NCBI GenBank assembly: GCA_035651635.1
Contig: DASRFK010000009.1
Span: 1-21,127 of the forward strand
DNA length: 21,127 nt
Source: JANXQE01 sp035651635
Lineage (GTDB): Bacteria > Verrucomicrobiota > Verrucomicrobiia > Limisphaerales > UBA8199
Direction of reading: 5' to 3'
The translations under genes and the position numbers were made by a program. This document shows positions 15,721 to 21,127 of this stretch, one piece after another; positions within the stretch are counted from its first letter, which is position 1, and every line of letters begins with the position of its first letter. The notes below the pieces were generated by a model. That model ran no database searches. It saw only the letters and a program-made list of their open reading frames with translations, and was not told the origin of the DNA.

Positions 15721-16935
15721 TCATTTGTGCTGCATGCCCATGATGCTGACGAAAAAACTCGAAAGAAAAGTCTGAAATCCAACGGTAATCAGGGTGGCGC
15801 CGGGAATCACCAGGCGCATGGTCCGGGCGTAGTCCAGATCTCCGAAGCGGGCTAACCGCCATTGATTCATCGCCAGCAGCAGCAGCAAAGCGCCAGACGC
15901 CATGCAAACCGCGGCGGCCACTAATCCTTTTTCCAAATTCACGACTTCATAGAAGCGAAGTAGCTTCTGGTTGGGGGGTAGCAGTCCGACCGTAATAGCA
16001 AACGTGCGAGCAAACAACGCAAACAGGATGGATTGGTATCCGCAAATCAAGAAGAGGCTGCTGAACAGGAGCGTGTGAGCATCGAATCGAATGCCTCGCA
16101 GGGCTAATCCGGGCAAAGCTACGGCATAGCCCAAAAATCCTCCGGCGGCCAAAAGGGCGCCCGGCCACAAGAAAAGCCACCGCGGGGTGCACATGAGAAA
16201 GTATCGGAGCGTTCGCCAACCATCGCGAACCGTTTTAAGGTGTGGCGCATGTGATGTTCGGCCGTCCCGGTGCAGCGTGATCGGAGCTTCCGCGATCCGA
16301 GCCCCGGCCAGACTGGCTTTAATGATCATCTCGGTTGCGAATTCCATCCCGGTGCAGCGTTGATCGAGCCGCTCATAGAATCCTTTTCGAAAGCCGCGCA
16401 ATCCGCAGTACACATCGCGGATCGGTGCACGAAACCAAAGGCGGACCAGAAAAGAGAACAGCGGGTTGCCGAACCATCGGTGGGTCAAACGCATTGCGCC
16501 ACGCTCGATCCGTCCGCCGCCGGACGGGAATCGGCAACCTTGTACCAGGTCGAAACCTTCCCTGAGCCGGTTCACAAATTTGGGGATGTCCCGGAAATCG
16601 TAGCTATCATCGGCATCACCCATCACCACGTATGTCCCGCGGGCCGCCGCAATTCCTCCCATCAGCGCGCTCCCGTAACCCTTTTCGCTGACGTCGACGA
16701 GGCGGGCTCCTTCCTGGAGCGCGATTTGGCGGGAACCATCCGTGCTGCCATTGTCCGCCACAATGATTTCCCCAATGATTCCGTGTTCTTTCATCACGCG
16801 AGCGGCCTTGGCGATGCACACGCCCAGCGTATCGGCCTCGTTCAGACAGGGTATGACCACTGAAAGCTCGAGGGTTTCGCTGACGAAGGCGACCGAGGGT
16901 GGCGCTAAGCAGACGCCGGCCGAGGCGGTTATCAT
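15721..16935 (-). CDS. Family 2 glycosyltransferase, polyprenyl-phosphate type, with C-terminal membrane helices
   Basis: This 404-residue protein has a GT-A catalytic domain: LSVVIPCLNEADTL (about 24-37), IVADNGSTDGSRQ (58-70), GYGSALMGGI, and the metal-binding GDADDSYDF (about 106-114). VYCGLRGFRKGF lies near 175-186. After about residue 230 come four hydrophobic segments (WLFLWPGALLAAGGFLGYAV, LLFSSLFLICGYQSILFALFA and two more), as in dolichol-phosphate mannose synthase-like enzymes. It probably transfers a sugar from a nucleotide sugar to a polyprenyl phosphate on the cytoplasmic face. The ATG overlaps the stop of the upstream membrane protein by 4 bases (ATGA), so they are translationally coupled. 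A methyltransferase remnant follows immediately. Confidence 0.91.
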   Translation of the reverse strand: MITASAGVCLAPPSVAFVSETLELSVVIPCLNEADTLGVCIAKAARVMKEHGIIGEIIVADNGSTDGSRQIALQEGARLVDVSEKGYGSALMGGIAAARGTYVVMGDADDSYDFRDIPKFVNRLREGFDLVQGCRFPSGGGRIERGAMRLTHRWFGNPLFSFLVRLWFRAPIRDVYCGLRGFRKGFYERLDQRCTGMEFATEMIIKASLAGARIAEAPITLHRDGRTSHAPHLKTVRDGWRTLRYFLMCTPRWLFLWPGALLAAGGFLGYAVALPGLALRGIRFDAHTLLFSSLFLICGYQSILFALFARTFAITVGLLPPNQKLLRFYEVVNLEKGLVAAAVCMASGALLLLLAMNQWRLARFGDLDYARTMRLVIPGATLITVGFQTFLSSFFVSIMGMQHK

Positions 16936-19034
16936 TGGAGAACCCCCAGGATCTTTGTGAGGTTAGTCTGCGCCAGACAGTACTCCGGGTTGTTCGGCTC
17001 GAAAGTCAGGGCGCGAGACAAACAGCTTTGCGCTGCCGCGGTGTCCCGCCGCTCCAGCGCAATGTGGTACTTCATAAAACAGGCATAGCCCGCCAATTGT
17101 TTTCGCTTGATCATTAACGAAAAGATCTTGTCGGCCTGGTCAAACCGGCCGAGCTGGCACAGAACGTAGCCATAATCGCGCCAATACGTTTCACCAGCCT
17201 CGGGAAAGTCATGAAGGATCGAGACGAGTTCGGTCGCCGCTTCGGCGAATCTGCCTTCACTCATGGCTAGTCGAGCGGCCGCGGTGCGCGCGAAACGGCA
17301 CTCAGGAGAGAGCGCCAGCGCGCGGCCAGTTTCCGCGCGGCCCTCGGAACGCTTCGCCGGGTCATCAGCCCACTCGAAGGATCGGTTCCCAGGCCGGAGA
17401 ACTTTGAACTCACAGTTGGCGATGATCGGCAAATTAGTCCTGGTCCTCTCGAGGAGAAGGACCGCCTCGTCATTAAACGCCACCACGGCCCAATTGGTAT
17501 CGGCTAATAATGCCTCGGTTAACTCGAGCGGTTTGCCCGATTGCTCCAGAGGCAATAACGCGCCGTGAAGATCGTACTTGGCGAAGGTGTCTTGCCATCC
17601 GGGTTTTGCCGCCAGCGTCGGCAGATACTCAGCCAGCCAGAATTGCTCCGAATAGGCATCCCCGCGCCCGTCGATGAAGGGCTTGAATTTCGGATAGAGC
17701 CACCAGAGCATGCTGCCTCCGTAACGCATTTCGTTGAAGAGGCCTTGCGCGGGAACCTCCTTGGCGAGGACTCCGTAAATTTCGAGTGGGTAATACGGAT
17801 GATACCAGCCGGTTCCAAATCGAAATGTGCGGTTTGGCACAAACACCAGCAAGGCCACGGCAAGCCAGGTCGCAGTGAGAGCCACCGCCTGCCATTTTGG
17901 CGCAGCGGTTCCGGTTGGAGCTGGCTTCGGATCCTCCGCCGCAGTAGCAATTGTTGAACTGGTCATTAGTGCGCTCAAACCGAAGCGACCAACTCGAAGT
18001 TTGCGCGCTGAAAGAATTCGCAAGGTGACGTCGTCCAGCATTGATGCGGCGTGTGGCGCCGCCGCAATGACAAAGAATAGAAGAGAACGCTGCGAACTGC
18101 AGGCGAGATAGGCGAAAGCGGTCGAGACCAACAAACAGCGCCAGTGCACACGTCTAAGCGTAAGTGCTTGAAGAAGCACAAAAGCGCCGAGGAACAGATA
18201 GAATCCTTTATCACCAGCCCAGGTGGGAGGCTGGTATTCGACGATGATGCTTTGCCAGAACCTGCTGCGGAACTGGGAAATTGGAAACCAGAGCACGCGC
18301 CATCCGTTAGGGTTTAACAACTGTACTGTGGTGCAGGCAGTTAAGAGGGATAGCAGGAATCCAATGGGCCGAGTAAAAAGATCACTGAACGCGAGCGAAG
18401 GATTCTGTGCCGCCGGATCCCGGTGACGTTTTACAAAAAACTGCAGCCAATCGGCACCTGTTAGCAGTGCAAGCAGCACGAACCCATAGATCACACCGGC
18501 GTGCGTGTTGGCCCAAGCCGCCATCAAAAGCGGCAAACCCAACCATTGCCATTGGCGTTTCTTGTCATATTTTCCATTCAGAACCAGCAACAACGCGAAA
18601 TAAAGGGCGGAGAGCAAATCCGGCCTTTCAAAAAAGCGAACACGCGCAGCGATCGTCCCGGCGGTAATGACCCAAAATGCAGAGAAGGATTCCGGTCGAG
18701 TCAGGGACCTCGCCCGGACCCAAACCAACCACATTACCGTGGCGCCCAGGAGCGCTTTGAATGCAATGAGCCACCCCACACCACCAAGCGCGAAGGGCAA
18801 ATAGAATAGCAGAGTACCAACCCACTGATGGAGCAGCCACGGGTGCTGCGGCGTTGAGGACGAGAAAGTGTTTGTAGTGGGGATACCCTTGCCGGAGAGA
18901 ATATGTTCAGCAGTACGGAGGTGATAGCCGACATCGCAATCGGATACCTGGAAAAACCCGCCGAAAAAGACGAAAGCCAGCAGGCCAGCCAGCAGGATGG
19001 CTGCGGTCGCGGAACTTGACTGGCGATCGTTCAT
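16932..19034 (-). CDS. Polytopic GT-C-like membrane protein with C-terminal TPR-like region
   Basis: From the ATG at 19034 the product has 700 residues; a GTG at 19091 would add 19 residues without adding a recognisable domain. About ten hydrophobic segments fill residues 8-450. The first loop has the DxDxGxHxR-type motif (SDCDVGYHLRTAEHIL, about 31-46, then IPTTNTFSSS), a hallmark of GT-C-like membrane proteins in which an acidic residue after the first helix binds a lipid-linked sugar. Roughly residues 560-700 are helical TPR-like repeats (FAEAATELVSIL, CQLGRFDQADKIFSLM, AAAQSCLSRALTFEPNN). It is coupled by a 4-base overlap to the downstream glycosyltransferase, which could make its lipid-linked sugar donor. 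Its acceptor is unknown. The three pilin-like genes lie upstream, so pilin-like proteins are a possible acceptor. Confidence 0.82.
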   Translation of the reverse strand: MNDRQSSSATAAILLAGLLAFVFFGGFFQVSDCDVGYHLRTAEHILSGKGIPTTNTFSSSTPQHPWLLHQWVGTLLFYLPFALGGVGWLIAFKALLGATVMWLVWVRARSLTRPESFSAFWVITAGTIAARVRFFERPDLLSALYFALLLVLNGKYDKKRQWQWLGLPLLMAAWANTHAGVIYGFVLLALLTGADWLQFFVKRHRDPAAQNPSLAFSDLFTRPIGFLLSLLTACTTVQLLNPNGWRVLWFPISQFRSRFWQSIIVEYQPPTWAGDKGFYLFLGAFVLLQALTLRRVHWRCLLVSTAFAYLACSSQRSLLFFVIAAAPHAASMLDDVTLRILSARKLRVGRFGLSALMTSSTIATAAEDPKPAPTGTAAPKWQAVALTATWLAVALLVFVPNRTFRFGTGWYHPYYPLEIYGVLAKEVPAQGLFNEMRYGGSMLWWLYPKFKPFIDGRGDAYSEQFWLAEYLPTLAAKPGWQDTFAKYDLHGALLPLEQSGKPLELTEALLADTNWAVVAFNDEAVLLLERTRTNLPIIANCEFKVLRPGNRSFEWADDPAKRSEGRAETGRALALSPECRFARTAAARLAMSEGRFAEAATELVSILHDFPEAGETYWRDYGYVLCQLGRFDQADKIFSLMIKRKQLAGYACFMKYHIALERRDTAAAQSCLSRALTFEPNNPEYCLAQTNLTKILGVLQ

Positions 19035-19156
19035 GCGTTTCAGAACCAGAGGCCGAATGACGCACTCCGAAAGCCAGCGCTTTAGGGCCACTGGCTCTAA
19101 TACACCGAACTGTCGCCTTGGGTTGGCAGCGCGTCAGTCCGCAATCAACTTTGCTA

Positions 19157-19510
19157 TCACGGGATTTGCCCGTGCACTGTGCAATTAGGCGGAACTCCGA
19201 AAGTAAGCCCGGGACCATAGCTGCCACCGGCAGGACACTTGGGCAGGTTCCCCGAGTTATCCAAGTGAAGGTAAGGCTTGATATCAGACAGATTATACTG
19301 GCTGGTCGGCTGCCTGTTATTCTCCAGGGCGTAGGTTTGGGCAGCACCATCGATTTGACGGAGATTGTTGTAGCAGGCGTCGGTCTGGCTGGTCGTTCGG
19401 GCTTTAACGAAGTTAGGCACCGCAATCGCGCCCAACAGGCCGATGATCGCCACCACAATCATGATTTCAATCAGGGTAAACCCTGAATTTCCGAGAGCTT
19501 TTGTCTTCAT
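19157..19510 (-). CDS. Type IV pilin-like / pseudopilin protein (divergent copy)
   Basis: This 117-residue protein starts MKTKALGNSGFTLIEIM. It has a type III prepilin signal with cleavage predicted after G10, phenylalanine at +1, glutamate at +5 and a hydrophobic helix (IMIVVAIIGLLGAIAVPNFV). The mature part keeps the small-pseudopilin pattern: NLRQIDGAAQTYALEN and a C-terminal cysteine pair around CPAGGSYGP and PPNCTV. The N-terminal third is close to the two copies upstream, the rest is more diverged and three or four residues differ in spacing. It has the same type of leader as the others. I see no strong terminator after its stop, so transcription may continue into the GT-C-like gene 122 bases downstream. 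A prepilin peptidase elsewhere would be needed. Confidence 0.93.
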   Translation of the reverse strand: MKTKALGNSGFTLIEIMIVVAIIGLLGAIAVPNFVKARTTSQTDACYNNLRQIDGAAQTYALENNRQPTSQYNLSDIKPYLHLDNSGNLPKCPAGGSYGPGLTFGVPPNCTVHGQIP

Positions 19511-19531
19511 ACCAATTCTGTCCTGCGCGGT

Positions 19532-19596
19532 GTGGACCAGCAGCGGGCAGTTAATTAATTATTACGGTTTTGTCCACGTATCGCCCGATGCAACCG
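19532..19596 (-). promoter_or_regulatory. Pilin leader element, copy 1 (arms GTGGAC/GTCCAC)
   Basis: Twenty-one bases upstream of the pilin ATG, 6-bp arms GTGGAC (19532-19537) and GTCCAC (19572-19577) are perfect reverse complements 34 bases apart. On the minus strand the space holds ACCGTAATAATTAATTAAC, and a CGGTTGCA block precedes the outer arm (to 19596). The same layout occurs before the other two pilin genes. Both arms differ from theirs at the same position, so the symmetry is kept. Confidence 0.6.
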
Positions 19597-19665
19597 CAAA
19601 TAAGAATCAGCATCTAGGATGCCAAAAATGAGGCGTTGCATGTTAGTTTCTTAGGCGCGGCGCAT

Positions 19666-19699
19666 TAAAAGCAATGAGGCCTGGGGAACCCAGGCCTCA
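19666..19699 (-). terminator. Intrinsic terminator after the second pilin gene
   Basis: An 11-bp perfect stem TGAGGCCTGGG with a three-base loop (19675-19699) is followed on the minus strand by TTGCTTTTAATG. It begins 31 bases after the stop of the pilin gene at 19730. Stem strength and the T-rich tail support rho-independent termination in the minus direction. Confidence 0.8.
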
Positions 19700-19729
19700 C
19701 GCTCGATATATCAGCAACTCACGCGCGCA

Positions 19730-20080
19730 TCAAGGCAGCACGTGGGCGGCAATGTTGCAAGACGGAGGCGTCGATACGGCATTAATGGTGTAGCTGCCGC
19801 TGGCAGGGCACTTGGGCCACTGGCCGGTTCCACGGCCCAAGTAGACGAGCAACGCGCCCGAACCCGGGCTGGCCGTCGAGAGCTGGTGATTTTCCAGCGC
19901 CCATTGCTGCTTGGCACCGTCAATCTGGCGGAGGTTGTTGATGCAAGCGTTGGTCTGCGAGGTGGTGCGGGCGCGCACGAAGTTGGGAATCGCGATGGCA
20001 GCCAACAAACCGATGATGGCCACGACGATCATGATTTCAACCAGGGTGAAGCCCGACTTGCCCGACTTATTGATTCTCAT
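19730..20080 (-). CDS. Type IV pilin-like / pseudopilin protein (middle copy)
   Basis: This 116-residue protein starts MRINKSGKSGFTLVEIM. The prepilin cleavage site is after G10, with phenylalanine at +1 and glutamate at +5, then a hydrophobic helix to PNFVRAR. The short mature region NACINNLRQIDGAKQQWALEN, followed by CPASGSYTINAV and PPSCNIAAHVLP, is typical of small PVC-group pseudopilins. From residue 10 on it differs from the next upstream pilin at only four positions (A/V, V/I, K/T, S/T). Many base differences between the two genes are synonymous, which suggests duplication followed by selection on the protein. It has its own leader and its own terminator, so it is probably an independent transcript. 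Confidence 0.95.
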   Translation of the reverse strand: MRINKSGKSGFTLVEIMIVVAIIGLLAAIAIPNFVRARTTSQTNACINNLRQIDGAKQQWALENHQLSTASPGSGALLVYLGRGTGQWPKCPASGSYTINAVSTPPSCNIAAHVLP

Positions 20081-20111
20081 ACTACTCTGTTTGCCTTTCT
20101 GTTAACACGGC

Positions 20112-20175
20112 GTGAACTCAGCAACAGGCGGGTTAAACAATGACGGTCGTGTTCACTCATTGCCTGCTGCAACCG
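20112..20175 (-). promoter_or_regulatory. Pilin leader element, copy 2 (arms GTGAAC/GTTCAC)
   Basis: Arms GTGAAC (20112-20117) and GTTCAC (20151-20156) are perfect reverse complements separated by 33 bases, 31 bases upstream of the pilin ATG. On the minus strand the space contains ACCGTCATTGTTTAACCCGC, identical in copy 3, and CGGTTGCAGCAGGCAAT lies before the outer arm. It probably lies in the promoter and 5' leader. Confidence 0.62.
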
Positions 20176-20239
20176 TGCGGGTTACTTGAGCAAAGAGAGT
20201 GCCAAGGTCCTTTACGGTGCCTGGCGCGGTGTCCCAAAC

Positions 20240-20270
20240 CTAAACAAAAGGCCCGGGCATTGCCCGGGCC
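20240..20270 (-). terminator. Intrinsic terminator after the third pilin gene
   Basis: A GC-only-like stem, GGCCCGGGCA with its reverse complement TGCCCGGGCC (20250-20270), is followed on the minus strand by TTTTGTTTA. It lies 34 bases beyond the stop at 20304. The stem is strong enough to end transcription before the middle pilin gene. Confidence 0.82.
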
Positions 20271-20303
20271 TCTCAAATTTGAAAAATGACTACTACTGCC
20301 CCA

Positions 20304-20654
20304 TTACGGCAAAACGTGGGCTGCGATATTGCAAGTCGGAGGCGTGGAGACAGCATTGATGGTGTAGCTGCCGCTAGCGGGGCAAGTCGGCCATTGGCCA
20401 GTGCCGCGTCCCAGATAAATGAGCAGCACGCCCGAACCCGGGCTGGCCGTCGAGAGTTGATGGTTTTCCAAGGCCCACTGCTGCTTGGCACCGTCGATTT
20501 GGCGCAAGTTATTGATGCAGGCGTTGGTCTGTGAGGTCGTGCGGGCGCGCACGAAATTAGGAATCGCGATGGCGGCCAGCAAACCGATGATGGCCACAAC
20601 GATCATGATTTCAACCAGCGTGAAGCCCGCTTTTTTTGCGTTATTAATCTTCAT
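20304..20654 (-). CDS. Type IV pilin-like / pseudopilin protein (upstream copy)
   Basis: I place the start at the ATG at 20654 because it gives the standard short leader MKINNAKKAG before FTLVEIM; the open frame up to 20711 covers the conserved leader element and is not coding. The product has 116 residues with cleavage after G10, phenylalanine at +1 and glutamate at +5. The mature sequence (NLRQIDGAKQQWALENHQ, LGRGTGQWPTCPASG, PPTCNIAAHVLP) is almost the same as the middle copy. Pseudopilins of this type can serve in a type II-like secretion or type IV pilus system; no assembly genes are in the window. Its own terminator follows. Confidence 0.95.
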   Translation of the reverse strand: MKINNAKKAGFTLVEIMIVVAIIGLLAAIAIPNFVRARTTSQTNACINNLRQIDGAKQQWALENHQLSTASPGSGVLLIYLGRGTGQWPTCPASGSYTINAVSTPPTCNIAAHVLP

Positions 20655-20682
20655 ATTGCTTTCTGCTTTCTGTCCATGCGGT

Positions 20683-20749
20683 GTGAACGACGCTGCCAGC
20701 GGGTTAAACAATGACGGTCCTGTTCACGTATATTGCCGGCAGCAAACCG
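20683..20749 (-). promoter_or_regulatory. Pilin leader element, copy 3 (arms GTGAAC/GTTCAC)
   Basis: Arms GTGAAC (20683-20688) and GTTCAC (20722-20727) lie 28 bases upstream of the pilin ATG with a 33-base space. The ACCGTCATTGTTTAACCCGC block and the outer CGGTTTGCTGCCGGCAAT block are shared with copy 2. The rest of the gap (20750-21031) shows no further gene or clear repeat. It should contain the promoter of the rightward epimerase gene; TTGCAA at 20980 with GATAGG 16 bases later is a weak candidate. Confidence 0.62.
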
Positions 20750-21031
20750 CGGGTGTCCAAAAGCACAACAGATGCCACGGGTCTTTTTTCTCATAGTTGC
20801 CTCCGTGAAAAGATGGATTAGCTTAACTGAAGTTTCGAATCGTTTTTTCCTTGCACTGGAACGTGACCCGGCGTCCTGTTTCTGGCGCGACATGTCCACC
20901 TTTGAGACAGTTCCGGCCACTGAAAGTGCCTCTTTCATCCCCGTCCCCTGCGTCGAATTCTCGGCTCCGGTGAAATCTCTTGCAACGCAACTCCACACGC
21001 CGATAGGCTCGCGCTCAGTGCCTGCTAATTA

Positions 21032-21127
21032 ATGAAAGTTCTTATCACAGGGGTATGTGGATTCGTGGGCAGCGTTTTGGCGCGGGTCCTGGTCCGGGAA
21101 ATCGAAGGGCTTGAAATCGTCGGCCTG
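21032..21127 (+). CDS. NAD-dependent epimerase/dehydratase, N-terminal fragment
   Basis: From the ATG at 21032 the frame is open to the right edge and gives 32 residues beginning MKVLITGVCGFVGS. The TGxxGFxG motif at residues 6-13 is the NAD-binding glycine loop of the extended SDR family, and VLARVLV follows as the first helix. These enzymes mostly modify nucleotide sugars or related substrates. The specific reaction cannot be told from this fragment. It is divergent from the pilin cluster. Confidence 0.85.
   Translation, partial: MKVLITGVCGFVGSVLARVLVREIEGLEIVGL

Noticed and set aside
19158..19174. CACGGG/CCCGTG hairpin over the stop of the diverged pilin gene as a terminator
   Set aside because: The stem is only 6 bp, overlaps coding sequence and has no T-rich tail.
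20733..21032. Plus-strand 99-codon frame before the epimerase
   Set aside because: It overlaps the conserved pilin leader, lacks a domain and ends at the epimerase start; likely chance.
1..21127. CRISPR array, tRNA, rRNA or transposase genes
   Set aside because: I saw no regularly spaced direct repeats, no tRNA-like cloverleaf or rRNA sequence, and no transposase motifs by eye; a dedicated tRNA search was not possible.

Overview
The window looks like a chromosomal stretch of a member of the Verrucomicrobiota, most like the Pedosphaera/Limisphaerales group. This is inferred from gene content: secreted CotH-type kinases, a Tat-exported Gfo/Idh/MocA oxidoreductase, a secreted FG-GAP plus FGE-like protein, very short PVC-style pseudopilins with a CPAxGSY motif, moderately high GC, and mostly weak Shine-Dalgarno sequences. 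I see no rRNA, tRNA, CRISPR array, transposase or phage gene. The genus is not provable from the sequence alone.

Layout. (1) 1-2534, minus strand: a tight MoxR ATPase, DUF58 and BatA/vWA module; the last gene runs off the left edge. (2) 2610-5869, minus strand: a VTC-domain polyphosphate polymerase-like protein, the membrane protein DUF4956 and a secreted CotH kinase, in one transcriptional direction, with the first two genes overlapping. (3) 6141-8240, plus strand: a second, larger secreted CotH kinase, diverging from the VTC gene across a shared 271-base region. (4) 8241-8537: a gene-free stretch with a 27-bp perfect inverted repeat nested in an 11-bp outer one. (5) 8538-12121, minus strand: a Tat-exported oxidoreductase and a secreted FG-GAP/FGE-like protein. 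(6) 12267-15278, minus strand: a membrane histidine kinase followed by a receiver-SpoIIE phosphatase, probably one signalling pathway. (7) 15371-19034, minus strand: a polytopic GT-C-like membrane protein with a TPR-like tail, a family 2 glycosyltransferase joined by a 4-base overlap, and the frameshifted remains of a SAM methyltransferase. (8) 19157-20654, minus strand: three tandem type IV pilin-like genes. Each has its own leader with a shared inverted-repeat motif; the two upstream ones have strong terminators. (9) 21032 to the right edge, plus strand: the start of an NAD-dependent epimerase/dehydratase.

How the parts fit. Blocks 2 and 3 form a probable CotH/VTC/DUF4956 system whose substrate is unknown. 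Blocks 7 and 8 may link pilin-like proteins to a polyprenyl-phosphate glycosylation route, because the last pilin gene lacks an obvious terminator before the GT-C-like gene. The most unusual sequence-level signals are the repeated pilin leader, whose inverted-repeat arms change together (GTGAAC/GTTCAC to GTGGAC/GTCCAC), the methyltransferase pseudogene, and the large inverted repeat at 8411-8519.
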